NCBI GenBank assembly: GCA_964565705.1
Contig: CAZMGD010000003.1
Location: forward strand, 17,018 to 81,017
Length of the DNA stretch: 64,000 bases
Reading direction: 5' to 3'
From: CAZMGD01 sp964565705
Lineage (GTDB): Bacteria > Actinomycetota > Acidimicrobiia > Acidimicrobiales > Ilumatobacteraceae
The notes under the pieces are model-generated. The model was not told the DNA's origin. It saw only the letters and a list, made by a program, of their open reading frames with translations, and did not search any database. The translations under genes and the position numbers were made by a program. Of the stretch, positions 32,915-42,407 are shown piece by piece (within the stretch, counting starts at the first letter, position 1; every line of letters starts with the position of its first letter).

Positions 32915-33909
32915 CTGGTCGCGCCCTCCGTCAGCCCGAGGAACGCGCATGCGCTGCGCCTCCTGATCGTGTCGAGCGTGCCAACGTCGAGGCCCTCCTG
33001 TTCGGCGAGCGCGTCGAGCACGTAGCCGGGGCGCTCGGCGAAGAACGGGGCATCCGACCCGATCATCACCCGATCGGGCCCGACGAGGTCGACGAGGGCG
33101 CGCAAGGCCGCCGGCTCGTAGGTCAGCGTGTCGTACCACAGGGCCCGGGCCGCCGCGTACGGGGACGGGCTGCGTGCGGCGCGGGCCGCGTCGGTGTGCC
33201 AGAACGCCGCCATCCGGGGCAGGTGCATCGTGAACGTGCCGCCGCCATGGCTGGCGCCGAGGCGCAACCCCGGGCTCTGCTCGACCGCCCCGTTGGCGAG
33301 CAGCGCGGCGACGCAGGTGCCGATCTCGGGCGGGAAGTTCACCGCCGCCGACATCGGGGGGTCGGCCACGCAGCTCCAGTGCGGCGGGTGGAACGCGTGG
33401 ACGAACACGCACAGACCGGCGGCGGCCGCCGCTCTGAAGAACGGCAGGAACGCCGGCGATCCGGCGCTGACGCCGTTCACGTTCGAGCCGATCTGGACGC
33501 CCACCAACCCCAGATCCCGCACCTGATCGAGCGCCTCGATCGCGGCGCCGACGTCCTGCAGGGGCACGGTGCCCAGACCGACGAAGCGACGCTGGTCGGC
33601 GGCCACCATGGCCGCGATCGCCTCGTTGAGGGCGGCGCAGAAGCGCCGCCCGACCGCCGGCTCCGCCCAGTAGCTGAACAGCTCGGGCATCACCGACAGC
33701 GCCTGCACCTGCACGCCCGCTGCGTCCATCTCCACCAGGCGCGCCGCTGGATCCCACGCCGGCTGTGACACGGTGCGGAACAGGGTTCCACCGACCAGCA
33801 CGTCGGCCACGTCGTTCCGCTGGACCAGTGACGCGAACCGGTCGTCGTGCCCGAACGGCAGCCCCTCCGGCACCACATGCGTGTGGACGTCGATCACGAT
33901 GGTGCTCAC
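32911..33909 (-). CDS. Amidohydrolase (ACMSD/gamma-resorcylate decarboxylase-like)
   Basis: About 332 residues from GTG 33909 (MSTIVIDVHTHVVPEGLPFG); GTG 33897 is also possible and has GAGGGGG better spaced. His-x-His of strand 1 (VHTHVVP), strand-5 His (VFVHAFHPPHW), GASHGGGTFTMHLPRM (His) and GSDAPFFAERPG (Asp) give a complete mononuclear metal site, as in ACMSD and related non-oxidative decarboxylases. First gene of the leftward S2 operon, so it is likely that it decarboxylates or hydrolyses an aromatic acid or ring-opened acid. It differs clearly from the 31706 type. Confidence 0.86.
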   Translation of the reverse strand: MSTIVIDVHTHVVPEGLPFGHDDRFASLVQRNDVADVLVGGTLFRTVSQPAWDPAARLVEMDAAGVQVQALSVMPELFSYWAEPAVGRRFCAALNEAIAAMVAADQRRFVGLGTVPLQDVGAAIEALDQVRDLGLVGVQIGSNVNGVSAGSPAFLPFFRAAAAAGLCVFVHAFHPPHWSCVADPPMSAAVNFPPEIGTCVAALLANGAVEQSPGLRLGASHGGGTFTMHLPRMAAFWHTDAARAARSPSPYAAARALWYDTLTYEPAALRALVDLVGPDRVMIGSDAPFFAERPGYVLDALAEQEGLDVGTLDTIRRRSACAFLGLTEGATR

Positions 33910-33941
33910 CCCCTCGGCGTCAATGTCGCATCGATGACAGG

Positions 33942-33961
33942 TGGTTGTCAACACGTTGATA
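33942..33961 (-). promoter_or_regulatory. Second-regulon operator/promoter, site S2 (divergent)
   Basis: On the minus strand ATCAA-CGTG-TTGACA. The core TCAACACGTTGA (33948-33959) has 5-bp perfect arms. TTGACA (33951-33946) with GACATT 18 nt on gives a leftward promoter for the amidohydrolases. A rightward TTGATA (33956-33961) may serve the P450 operon. Confidence 0.72.
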
Positions 33962-34002
33962 TTCCACTACGTTCAGCTCATCGACGCTTCAAGGGGGGCA
34001 CA

Positions 34003-35172
34003 GTGGCCGTCGTTTCGTTGAGCGATCCCGACTTCCTGCTCGATCCGTATCCGGCGATCGCCGAGCACCGCCACGAGGGGATCGTCCCCAACCCGGATCA
34101 AGGCGGCTGGTGGGTGCTCGACTCCGAGGCGATCTGGTCGCTCATCCGCGACCCGCGCTCGGCCAGCGACCCGGAGCTGGCCGACCCCGACGCCCCGATC
34201 ACCAAGGTGTTCAAGAACGGTCGGCTGTCGATCTTCTACATGGATCCGCCCGATCACACCCGCGTGCGCGGCTCGGTGAAGGCCGACTTCGCCCCCCGCC
34301 AGGTGGCCGACCTCGAGTCGACGATCGTCGCCACGGCGACCGAGATCCTCGACCGGTTGCCGGCCTCCGGGCGGATCGACGTCGCCGCGTCGTTCGGCGA
34401 CGTGCTGCCGATGACGGTGATGAGCGACTTCCTCGGTGTGGAGCCCGAGCGCCGTGACGAGTTCCGCACCTGGACCCTGACCCGGATCAAGGGCATGTTC
34501 AACCCGAAGCTCAACAACACGCCAGAGTTCATCGAGTCGACGGTCCGGCTGCGCCAGTACTTCTCGGAGCGGATCGGCGCAGCGGAGCGAGGGCCGGTGC
34601 CCGGCCTCGTCGGCCAGTTGGTGGCGAGCGGGGAACTGAGTCACGACGAGATGGTCGACCTGCTCGTGGTGATGCTCGGCGCCGGGATCATCACCACGGC
34701 CGACCTGATCTCCAACACCCTCCACGCGTTGCTCACCAACCCGGGTGAGTTGGCGGCGCTGTACGCAGACCGTGAACTGATCCCGGCGGCGATCGAGGAG
34801 ACGCTGCGCTTCGACTCGCCCGCGCTGTCGGCCGGCCGGATCCTGACCGAGGACCGCGAGATGTTCGGGCACCCCATCGCCGCGGGCACGTGGCTGAGGC
34901 TGATGACCGCCGCCGTCGGGCGCGATCCCGCTCGCAACCCGGATCCCGACCGATATTCGTTGCGTCGCGAACGACGCGAGCACGTGGCGTTCGGTGGAGG
35001 GCTGCACCACTGCCTCGGCCTCCACCTGGGGAAGCTCGAAGCAGGTGTGGCGTTGGGCCTGCTCCTGGATCGGTACCCGTCCATGTCGCTCGCCGACATG
35101 CCCGATCCCGCGGTCCGGCGCATCGTTCCGGGGTTCCGAGGCTTCGACCACCTGTGGATCGAGGCGGCGTGA
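34003..35172 (+). CDS. Cytochrome P450
   Basis: 389 residues from GTG 34003 with AAGGGGGG at 33991-33998. I-helix GAGIITTADLISN, ExxR at Glu266-Thr-Leu-Arg269, and haem loop FGGGLHHCLG with Phe330 and the haem ligand Cys337. A soluble class I type, needing ferredoxin and reductase that are not in the window. It probably hydroxylates the imported substrate or removes an alkyl group. It opens a four-gene operon: its stop overlaps the LLM gene by GTGA, then IOR and SDR follow with the same overlap type. Divergent from the amidohydrolase operon at S2. Confidence 0.93.
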   Translation: MAVVSLSDPDFLLDPYPAIAEHRHEGIVPNPDQGGWWVLDSEAIWSLIRDPRSASDPELADPDAPITKVFKNGRLSIFYMDPPDHTRVRGSVKADFAPRQVADLESTIVATATEILDRLPASGRIDVAASFGDVLPMTVMSDFLGVEPERRDEFRTWTLTRIKGMFNPKLNNTPEFIESTVRLRQYFSERIGAAERGPVPGLVGQLVASGELSHDEMVDLLVVMLGAGIITTADLISNTLHALLTNPGELAALYADRELIPAAIEETLRFDSPALSAGRILTEDREMFGHPIAAGTWLRLMTAAVGRDPARNPDPDRYSLRRERREHVAFGGGLHHCLGLHLGKLEAGVALGLLLDRYPSMSLADMPDPAVRRIVPGFRGFDHLWIEAA

Positions 35173-36095
35173 GGATCGGGGTCAACGGCAACAAGTTCGT
35201 CGCCTCCGGTGATCTCGAGGCCGTCGCCGGGCTCGCCGCCGCGGTCGCCGACGCAGGGGTCGGTTCGTACTGGCTGGCCCAGCACCCCGCCGGCTCGCTG
35301 GACGCGATCACCGCGCTGGCCGTCATCGGCCAGCGACAGCCAGCCCTCTCGCTCGGGGTCGGGGTCGTGCCGGTCTGGGGCCGGCACCCGGCGGCGATGG
35401 CCGCCCAGGCGCTCACCGCCGCGCAGGCGGTGCCCGGCGGTCTGACCGTCGGGATCGGCCTGTCCCACCCGGCGATGGTCGGCGAGCACTACCGCGAGAT
35501 GTACGGGCGCCCGACCCGGACCATGCGCGAGTACCTGGAGGTGCTCGTGCCGCTGGTCGTGGACGGCAAGGTGGAGCACCACGGCGACGTCTACGACTGC
35601 ACGGCGTCGGTGACCCTGGCCTCCGAGCGCCGCCCGACGATCCTCGTCGCCGCGATGGGCGAGCAGATGCTCGGGCTTGCCGGTCGCCTGGCCCACGGCA
35701 CGATCACCTCGTGGACCGGGCCCAACACGCTGCGCGACCACATCGTCCCGACGATCACCCGGTCCGCGGCGGAGGCGGGCAACCCGCCACCACGGATCGC
35801 CGCGATCTTCCAGGTCTGCGTCACCGACGAGGTGGAGGAGGCCCGCGAGTCGGTGCACCGGTGGTTCCTCTTCCACGGCAAGGCACCGTCGTACGAGGCG
35901 ATGTTGGAGCGCGAGGGCGTCGCATCGGCCAGCGACGTCGCGATCATCGGGCACGAGGCGGACGTCCGACGGCGCATCCGCGAGCTGGCCGAGATCGGGG
36001 TCACCGACCTCGTCGTCGGCGAGGCGCTGGCACCCGGCGCGACCGACACCGCCCGCACCCGCTCCCTGCTCGCCGAGCTCGCCGCCGAGCTGTGA
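35169..36095 (+). CDS. LLM class F420-dependent oxidoreductase
   Basis: 308 residues, GTG 35169 overlapping the P450 stop. MRIGVNGNKFVASGDLEAVAG, SYWLAQHPAGSLDAITALAV, LSLGVGVVPVWGRHPAAMAAQALTAAQ, LTVGIGLSHPAMVGEHYREMYGRPTRTMREYLEVL, and ILVAAMGEQMLGLAGRLAHGTITSWTGP are typical of the F420-dependent N5,N10-methylene-H4MPT-reductase-like LLM enzymes (MSMEG-type). No catalytic assignment is possible. A reducing or dehydrogenating step between the P450 and the 2-oxoacid oxidoreductase is inferred from the tight operon. Confidence 0.87.
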   Translation: MRIGVNGNKFVASGDLEAVAGLAAAVADAGVGSYWLAQHPAGSLDAITALAVIGQRQPALSLGVGVVPVWGRHPAAMAAQALTAAQAVPGGLTVGIGLSHPAMVGEHYREMYGRPTRTMREYLEVLVPLVVDGKVEHHGDVYDCTASVTLASERRPTILVAAMGEQMLGLAGRLAHGTITSWTGPNTLRDHIVPTITRSAAEAGNPPPRIAAIFQVCVTDEVEEARESVHRWFLFHGKAPSYEAMLEREGVASASDVAIIGHEADVRRRIRELAEIGVTDLVVGEALAPGATDTARTRSLLAELAAEL

Positions 36096-39000
36096 GCACC
36101 CACACCACCGACCAGCAGCGCGGCTATCGGCTGGAGGACCAGCTCGGTGCCGCCGACGGCGAGGTGACGATGAGCGGCGTGCACGCGCTGCTGCGGGCGC
36201 CGCTCGACACGGTGCGCGCGGATGCGGCCCTCGGGCGGCGGACGTCGGGCGTCGTGTGCGGTTACCGGGGCTCACCGCTCGGTACGGTCGACATCGCCTA
36301 CGACACCCACCGTCGCACGCTGATGGACCACGACATCCGCTTCGTCAACGGTGTCAACGAGGACCTCGCCGCCACGCTGATCTGGGGCACCCAGACGGCG
36401 CAGCGCGATCCGACGTGCACGGTCGACGGCGTGCTCGGCCTCTGGTACGGCAAGGCGCCCGGCCTCGACCGCTCCGGTGATGCGCTGCGCCACGCCAACC
36501 TGTCGGGTGTGCCACCGACGGGCGGCGTCGTCGCCGCGGTCGGCGACGATCCAGAGTGCAAGTCGTCGACGGTGCCGTCGGCGACCGAGTGGACGCTCGC
36601 CGACCTGGCGATGCCGGCGCTGGTGCCGGCCACCGTGCAGGAGGTGCTCGACCTCGGCCGCCACGGCTACGAGCTGTCCCGCCGAAGCGGGTCGTGGGTC
36701 GGGCTGAAGATGCACGCCGACATCGCCGACGGCTACGCGACCGTCTCGGTCGGTCAGCCGCTCCCGTCGGTCGTGCCGTACGAGAGGGATGGCTCGGCCT
36801 GGCGCGCCCACCTCGACGACCGGATGTTCGCGCCGTGGTCGATGCTGCTGGAGGAGGAGGCCATCGGGCCCCGCCTGGACGCCGCTCACCACTACGTCCG
36901 CGCCGCCGGTCTCGACGTCGTGCACGGACGCGGCGAGGCCCGCGTCGGCATCGTCGCCGCCGGCAAGTCATACGGCGACACGGTGACCGCGCTCGGCGAG
37001 CTCGGGCTGACGCTGGACGACCTGGCGCGCCGTGGCGTCCGGTTCCTCAAGCCGGCGTTGGTGTGGCCGCTCGAACCCTCGACCGTGCGCGAGTTCGCGA
37101 CCGGCCTCAGCGAGATCGTCGTGGTCGAGGAGAAGCGGGCGTTCCTCGAGGAGCAGCTGCGCTCGATCCTCTACGGATCGCCCCAACCGCCGCGGATCTC
37201 GGGCAAGCGCGATCCGGACGGGCAGCGCCTCGTCCCTGCCGGCGGCGTGCTCGACATCGGCACCGTCGCATCCGCCCTGCGCCGCCGGTTGGAGACGTAC
37301 CTCGGGGCCGACGTCTTGCGCGCACCGCGAACGCTGATCCCCGTCGATGCGTCGATCGAGATCCCGGCCCGGACGCCCTACTTCTGCTCAGGGTGCCCGC
37401 ACAACCGCTCGACCGTGGTGCCGGACGGATCGGTGGCCGGCGGCGGGATCGGCTGCCATGGCATGGCGCTGTTCACCCGCGAACGCGCCGTCGGGACGAC
37501 GCAGATGGGGGGCGAGGGCGTGCAGTGGGTCGGCGCATCGCTGTTCAGCTCGGAGACCCACCGGTTCCAGAACATCGGCGACGGCACGCTCGCCCATTCC
37601 GGCTTCCTCGCCGTCCGCCAGGCGGTCGCAGCCGGCACGAACGTGACGTTCAAGATCCTCGCCAACGGCGTCGTGGCGATGACCGGCGGGCAGGAGGCAG
37701 CCGGTGCCCTGCCGATCCCGGCGCTGACCCGCCAGCTCGACGCCGAGGGCGTGGTCCGCATCGACGTCGTGACCGACGATCCATCGCGCTACGGCCGGGG
37801 TGCGCCGTTCGCCGACGGCGTTCGGGTGCACGACCGTCGAGAGCTGGATGCCGTGCAGCGCGAGCTGCGCGACGTCGGCGGGGTGACGGCGCTGATCTAC
37901 GACCAGGCGTGCGCCGCCGACCTGCGCCGGGCCCGCAAGCGGGGCAAGGCTCCGACGCCGAACGTCCGGGTCGTGATCAACGAGGCGGTCTGCGAGGGCT
38001 GCGGCGACTGCGGCGACGTGTCGAACTGCCTGAGCGTGCATCCCGTCGACACCCCGTTCGGGCGCAAGACCCGCATCCACCAGGACTCGTGCAACCTCGA
38101 CATGAGCTGCATCGAGGGCGACTGCCCGGCGTTCGTCACGGTCACACCGCCGGGGCGGACGGCACGCCATCGGGCGGAACGGACCGACGTTCCCCAGAGC
38201 GTCGCGGAGCCGGTGCGACCGGCGTCGGCCGCCGTGCTCGTCGCCGGGATCGGTGGCACGGGCGTGGTGACGGTCGGTCAGGTGCTGTCGACGGCGGCAA
38301 ACCTGGATGGGCTCGACGTCTCGAGCGTGGACCAGACCGGGATGGCCCAGAAGGGCGGTCCGGTCGTGTCGCACCTCCGGATCGGCCCTGGTTCGGGCGA
38401 CGGTGCGGCACGCCTCGAAGCCGGACGAGCGGATGCCTACCTCGTGTTCGATCTGCTGACCGGCGTCTCTCCGATCAACCTGGCCCGGCTCGACCCGGCT
38501 CGGACGCGGGCGGTGATCTCGACGTCGCAGGTGCCGACCGGAGCGATGGTCACCGACCTCCACCGCGAGTACCCACCGCTGCCGCCACTGTTGGCGCTGA
38601 TCGAGGCTGCGTCCGTGCCCGGCGGCAACCTCGTGATCGACGCCGAGGCGGTAGCGCTGGAGCGCTTCGGGTCGCAGCCCGCCGCCAACCTGATCGTCGT
38701 CGGTGCCGCGTACCAGCGCGGATTGCTGCCGCAGTCGGCAGCGAGCATCGAGCGGGCGATCGAGCTGAACGGCGTCGCCGTCGAGCTCAATGTCGCCGCG
38801 TTCCGCCTCGGGCGTGAGATCGGTGCCGACCCGGCGCGCGCCGCCGTCGCAACCGCACGACCAGCGCCGCGCGTCACGGGAACCGCCAGCCGGTTGATCG
38901 CCGACGTGGGCGGCGACACCGTGCTGGAGGATGTGCTGGGCTGGCGCGTGCCCGAGCTGATCGCGTACCAGGACGTGGCGTACGCGACGCGCTATGTCGA

Positions 39001-39562
39001 CGTGGTCGCCAGGGTTCGCGCCGCCGAGGTCGCGGCGGGTGCTTCGTCGAGCGACTTCTCGTCGACCGTCGCCCGCAACCTGTTCCACCTCATGGCCTAC
39101 AAGGACGAGTACGAGGTCGCGCGGCTGCACGGTCGGGCCGCATGGCGCGACCAGCTCGACGAGGAGTTCGGGCGTGGATCGCGTGTGTCGTTCCATCTGC
39201 AACCACCGATTGCGACGCGCATCGGCCTCGACCGCAAGATCCAGCTCGGCGAGCGCACTGCCGGCCTGACGTTCGCGGCGTTGCGTCGGATGAAGAAGCT
39301 GCGCGGCACGAGCCTCGATCCGTTCGGCCGCACGCAGGAGCGGCGCGATGAGCGAGCGCTGATCGACGAGTACGTGCAGCTGGTCGACCGCCTGCTGCCG
39401 CTGCTCGCCACTCGCGCCGGAGACGCCGTGCGGATCGCCGGTCTGGTGGATTCGGTCCGCGGGTTCGCCCACGTCAAGCAGCGCAACCTGGATCGCTATC
39501 GCGAGGAGCTCGCCGCGGCCCTGGCCGCGCTCGACGTTCCCATCGGAGGGGAGGCTCCATGA
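36092..39562 (+). CDS. Indolepyruvate ferredoxin oxidoreductase family protein (fused alpha-beta-gamma)
   Basis: 1156 residues, GTG 36092 (GTGA overlap). N-terminal pyrimidine/TPP domain (GVVCGYRGSPLGTVDIAYD, GVNEDLAATLIWGTQ, YGKAPGLDRSGDALRHAN), C-terminal TPP domain (YFCSGCPHNRSTVVPDGSVAGGGIGCHGMALF), Fe-S loop CEGCGDCGDVSNC...SCNLDMSCIEGDCP, and gamma domain (VLVAGIGGTGVVTVGQVLSTAANLDG, QTGMAQKGGPVVSHLRI). This is the full-length fused IOR that decarboxylates aryl- or other 2-oxoacids to acyl-CoA with ferredoxin as acceptor. Its place in a P450/F420 operon suggests a 2-oxoacid is made in the pathway and activated to CoA without a ligase (inference). Overlaps the SDR by ATGA. Confidence 0.9.
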   Translation: MSTHTTDQQRGYRLEDQLGAADGEVTMSGVHALLRAPLDTVRADAALGRRTSGVVCGYRGSPLGTVDIAYDTHRRTLMDHDIRFVNGVNEDLAATLIWGTQTAQRDPTCTVDGVLGLWYGKAPGLDRSGDALRHANLSGVPPTGGVVAAVGDDPECKSSTVPSATEWTLADLAMPALVPATVQEVLDLGRHGYELSRRSGSWVGLKMHADIADGYATVSVGQPLPSVVPYERDGSAWRAHLDDRMFAPWSMLLEEEAIGPRLDAAHHYVRAAGLDVVHGRGEARVGIVAAGKSYGDTVTALGELGLTLDDLARRGVRFLKPALVWPLEPSTVREFATGLSEIVVVEEKRAFLEEQLRSILYGSPQPPRISGKRDPDGQRLVPAGGVLDIGTVASALRRRLETYLGADVLRAPRTLIPVDASIEIPARTPYFCSGCPHNRSTVVPDGSVAGGGIGCHGMALFTRERAVGTTQMGGEGVQWVGASLFSSETHRFQNIGDGTLAHSGFLAVRQAVAAGTNVTFKILANGVVAMTGGQEAAGALPIPALTRQLDAEGVVRIDVVTDDPSRYGRGAPFADGVRVHDRRELDAVQRELRDVGGVTALIYDQACAADLRRARKRGKAPTPNVRVVINEAVCEGCGDCGDVSNCLSVHPVDTPFGRKTRIHQDSCNLDMSCIEGDCPAFVTVTPPGRTARHRAERTDVPQSVAEPVRPASAAVLVAGIGGTGVVTVGQVLSTAANLDGLDVSSVDQTGMAQKGGPVVSHLRIGPGSGDGAARLEAGRADAYLVFDLLTGVSPINLARLDPARTRAVISTSQVPTGAMVTDLHREYPPLPPLLALIEAASVPGGNLVIDAEAVALERFGSQPAANLIVVGAAYQRGLLPQSAASIERAIELNGVAVELNVAAFRLGREIGADPARAAVATARPAPRVTGTASRLIADVGGDTVLEDVLGWRVPELIAYQDVAYATRYVDVVARVRAAEVAAGASSSDFSSTVARNLFHLMAYKDEYEVARLHGRAAWRDQLDEEFGRGSRVSFHLQPPIATRIGLDRKIQLGERTAGLTFAALRRMKKLRGTSLDPFGRTQERRDERALIDEYVQLVDRLLPLLATRAGDAVRIAGLVDSVRGFAHVKQRNLDRYREELAAALAALDVPIGGEAP

Positions 39563-40302
39563 CCACGGACGCACCGCGCGTCGCGCTCGTCACCGGCGCG
39601 GCCGGAGGCATCGGACGCGCCTATGCGCAGCGGCTGGCGAGCGACGGTCTCGTCGTCGCCGCGGTCGACCTCGTCGCGCCCGATGAGACCGTGGCGTCGA
39701 TCGCCGCCACGGGGGGCACCGCGGACGCGTTCGTCGCCGACGTGACCGATCCCGCCGCTGTCGACGCGTGCGTCGCTGCGATCGGCGCTCGGCTGGGTGC
39801 GCCGGCGGTGCTCGTCAACAACGTCGGCGTGTACCCGGTCACCACGTGGGATGACCTCACGTTGCAGGAGTTGCGACGGGTGTTCAGCATCAACCTCGAA
39901 TCGGCGTTCCTCATGTGCAAGGCCTGCGTCCCGGCCATGCGCGATGCACGGTGGGGGCGGATCATCAACATCGCCTCGCGCACGTTCTGGTTGCCGACCC
40001 CCGACATGGCGGCGTATCTGGCGAGCAAGGGGGCCGTGATCGGGCTCACCCGGGCGCTGGCGACGGAGCTGGGCGGGCACGGGATCACGGCGAACGTGGT
40101 CGCCCCTGGCCTGACCCGGACGGCCTCGATCGAGGCGATCACGGCGGACGCGGTCTTCGAGATGACGAAGAACATGCAGGCGATCAAGCGGACGCAACAA
40201 CCCGACGACCTTGCCGGGCTCGTGTCGTTCCTCGCCTCCGATGACGCCGCGTTCATGACCGGGCAGACGGTCATGGTGGACGGTGGCCTGATCCGCCTGT
40301 GA
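39559..40302 (+). CDS. SDR family oxidoreductase
   Basis: 247 residues: VALVTGAAGGIGRAYAQRLASDGL, VLVNNVGVYPVTTWDDLT (NNVG in place of NNAG), IINIASRTFW (Ser), YLASKGAVIGLTRALATELG, and TGQTVMVDGGLIRL. Typical classical SDR; Asp after strand 2 (AVDLVA) favours NAD+. The ATG overlaps the IOR stop (ATGA), last gene of the rightward S2 operon. Could oxidise a dihydrodiol or hydroxyl intermediate; substrate unknown. Confidence 0.88.
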   Translation: MTTDAPRVALVTGAAGGIGRAYAQRLASDGLVVAAVDLVAPDETVASIAATGGTADAFVADVTDPAAVDACVAAIGARLGAPAVLVNNVGVYPVTTWDDLTLQELRRVFSINLESAFLMCKACVPAMRDARWGRIINIASRTFWLPTPDMAAYLASKGAVIGLTRALATELGGHGITANVVAPGLTRTASIEAITADAVFEMTKNMQAIKRTQQPDDLAGLVSFLASDDAAFMTGQTVMVDGGLIRL

Positions 40303-40315
40303 GAGCATCAGGACA

Positions 40316-40358
40316 TTGATATCAAGTCGTTGACATGTATGGGGTCGATGAGTAGGTT
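40316..40358 (+). promoter_or_regulatory. Second-regulon operator/promoter, site S3
   Basis: TTGA-TA-TCAA-GTCG-TTGA at 40316-40333. -35 TTGACA (40330-40335), 17-nt spacer, -10 TAGGTT (40353-40358): a near-consensus sigma-70-type promoter with the operator on its -35. GGGGAGGTGAC then precedes ATG 40390. Confidence 0.82.
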
Positions 40359-40389
40359 CGCCGTAAGGGCATGACGGGGAGGTGACGCG

Positions 40390-41271
40390 ATGCAGCTGGG
40401 CTACGTGGGATCCACGGCGACGGATCTGCCGGCGTGGCGGGGGTACGCGACCGAGGTGCTCGGTCAGGAGATCACCCCGGACAGCACCGACGAGGTGCTG
40501 TACCTCCGCGCCGACTTCCACCACCACCGGCTCGCGGTGCACGCCGGTGACACGGACGACGTCGCGTACGTCGGGTGGGAGCTGAACGACCCGGCGGATC
40601 TCGCCGCGCGGGTCGCGATCGTCGAGGCCGCTGGGGTCAGCGTGAAGCAGGGCACGCCAGAGGAGCTCGCCCTGCGGTGCGTGCTCGACCTGGCCTGGTT
40701 CGAGTGCCCGTTCTCCGGGGTGCGCACCGAGCTGTACATCGGACCCGAGGTGCACTTCCAGCCGCCGTTCCGGCCGAGCCGGGCGATCGGCGGCTTCGTG
40801 ACCGGTGATCAGGGTCTCGGCCACCTCGTGCTGTACGCACCCGACATCGCCAACGCCGAACGCTTCTACGCGGACGTGCTCGGCTTCGCCACGAGCGACC
40901 GCGTGATCGTGCCGGGGCTCGGGCAGCTCGCCGCGTTCATGCACTGCAACACGCGCCACCACTCCCTCGGGTTGATGGCGATCCCGGGCACGCCGCGGCG
41001 CATCCAGCACGTGATGTTCGAGGTCGCCGACATCGACACGGTGGGCACGACCTACGACATCTGTGCCGCACGCGAGATCACGACGACGACGCTCGGTCGG
41101 CACCTGAACGACCACGCGTTCTCCTTCTACTTCCGCAACCCGTCGGGGTGGCACTTCGAGTACGGGTGGGGCCCGCGTTCGATCGACCCGGCGACGTGGC
41201 GGATCGAGCACTTCAACGGGATCCGGCCGCAGGGCGAATGGGGCCACGACGGCCTCATGTCGATGGTCTGA
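40390..41271 (+). CDS. Type I (VOC) extradiol dioxygenase, HsaC/BphC-like
   Basis: 293 residues, two VOC modules. Iron ligands His145 (GLGHLVLYA), His207 (RIQHVMFEV) and Glu257 (WHFEYGW) match the 2-His-1-carboxylate triad of BphC/HsaC. Also conserved are His190-His191 (NTRHHSLGL) and TLGRHLNDHAFSFYFRNPSG, so the enzyme should be active. It opens a catechol ring (2,3-dihydroxybiphenyl or 3,4-DHSA-like) at the position next to the OH groups. Strong ribosome site GGGGAGGTGAC. First gene of the S3 operon. With the LigB enzyme at 30658 the regulon has two unrelated ring-cleavage dioxygenases. Confidence 0.92.
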   Translation: MQLGYVGSTATDLPAWRGYATEVLGQEITPDSTDEVLYLRADFHHHRLAVHAGDTDDVAYVGWELNDPADLAARVAIVEAAGVSVKQGTPEELALRCVLDLAWFECPFSGVRTELYIGPEVHFQPPFRPSRAIGGFVTGDQGLGHLVLYAPDIANAERFYADVLGFATSDRVIVPGLGQLAAFMHCNTRHHSLGLMAIPGTPRRIQHVMFEVADIDTVGTTYDICAAREITTTTLGRHLNDHAFSFYFRNPSGWHFEYGWGPRSIDPATWRIEHFNGIRPQGEWGHDGLMSMV

Positions 41272-41304
41272 CCCGACCACGCAGGCAAGGCCAAGGAGAC
41301 CACC

Positions 41305-42366
41305 ATGACGATCCGCGTCGCGCTCTGGACGACGGGCAACATCGCCAAGTTCGCCGGCCGGGCGATCCTCGACCACCCCGACCTCGAGCTCGTCGGCGCC
41401 TACTCGTGGAGCGAGTCGAAGGCCGGCACCAATGTCGGGACGTTGATCGGCGTCGACCCGATCGGCATCGTGTCGACGCACGACATCGACGAGCTGATCG
41501 CTGCCGGGCCCGACGTCGTCGGGTACTACCCGATCATGAACCCCGACGAGGTGCCCGGCCACGTCGACAACGTCTGCCGGCTGCTGGAGGCGGGCATCGA
41601 CGTGGTCAGCTCGGCCAACATCGTGACCGGGCGATGGTGGAACGCCGAGGACCGGTTCAACGAGGCTGGGGCACGGGGCAACGCCTCGGTGTTCGGCAGC
41701 GGCGTGAACCCCGGCTACGTGAACCAGTTGCTGCTCACCGCGTCCGGCGCGTGCAGCACCGTGAGCAAGCTGTCGGTCTGGGAGGAAGCGGAGTGCTCCG
41801 GCTACGCGTCACCAGAGCTCTGGGAGACGGTCGCGTTCGGGCACCCGCCGGACGAACCCGGCATCGAGGAGCACTTCCGGCGCGGCATCTCGGTGTTCGA
41901 GGACACTGTGGCGATGATGGCCGACGCCCTGGAGGTCGAGCTCGACGAGATCGCCTACGTGCCCGAGGTCGCGATCGCGACCAGGGACCTCGACCTCGGT
42001 TGGATGCTGATCCCGGAGGGCACCGTCGCCGGGCTCAAGAACCGCTGGGTCGGGCGCGTCGGCGGCAGCGACGTGATCGAGCTCGGCACCGTCTGGAAGA
42101 TGACCGAGGACGTCGAGCCGAACTGGGAGATCCGCCACGGCTGGCACCTCCAGGTGGACGGCACGCCGACCGTGAAGATGCACGTCGCCGGCTGGCCGGC
42201 TGCTGGCTCCACCGCCGACTCCGAGGCGCTGATGAGCATCGCCATGATCATGACCGCGATGCCGACCGTGCACGCCATCCCCCACGTCGTGCGCGCCCGG
42301 CCGGGCGTGGTCACCTACAAAGACCTGCCGCTCGTCACCGCGGCCGGCTGCGTGCGCCCGAGGTAG
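41305..42366 (+). CDS. Dihydrodipicolinate-reductase-like NAD(P)-dependent protein
   Basis: 353 residues, AAGGAG upstream of ATG 41305. TIRVALWTTGNIAKFAGRAILDHPDLELVGAYSWSESKAG is a Rossmann start as in DapB/2,4-diaminopentanoate-dehydrogenase-like proteins. GVNPGYVNQLLLTASGACSTVSKLSVWEEAECSGYASPELW is the typical central segment of the actinobacterial branch. No function is proven in this branch. Co-transcription with the extradiol dioxygenase suggests reduction or dehydrogenation of a ring-cleavage product (inference). Confidence 0.78.
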   Translation: MTIRVALWTTGNIAKFAGRAILDHPDLELVGAYSWSESKAGTNVGTLIGVDPIGIVSTHDIDELIAAGPDVVGYYPIMNPDEVPGHVDNVCRLLEAGIDVVSSANIVTGRWWNAEDRFNEAGARGNASVFGSGVNPGYVNQLLLTASGACSTVSKLSVWEEAECSGYASPELWETVAFGHPPDEPGIEEHFRRGISVFEDTVAMMADALEVELDEIAYVPEVAIATRDLDLGWMLIPEGTVAGLKNRWVGRVGGSDVIELGTVWKMTEDVEPNWEIRHGWHLQVDGTPTVKMHVAGWPAAGSTADSEALMSIAMIMTAMPTVHAIPHVVRARPGVVTYKDLPLVTAAGCVRPR

Positions 42367-42407
42367 TCGCCGCGCGATCCACACGCGGCGCGGTTTGGAG
42401 TCGAGCC

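Noticed and set aside
35711..36091. N-terminal extension of the IOR gene into the LLM gene
   Set aside because: The extension is out-of-frame LLM sequence; GTG 36092 fits the GTGA overlap and the family N terminus.
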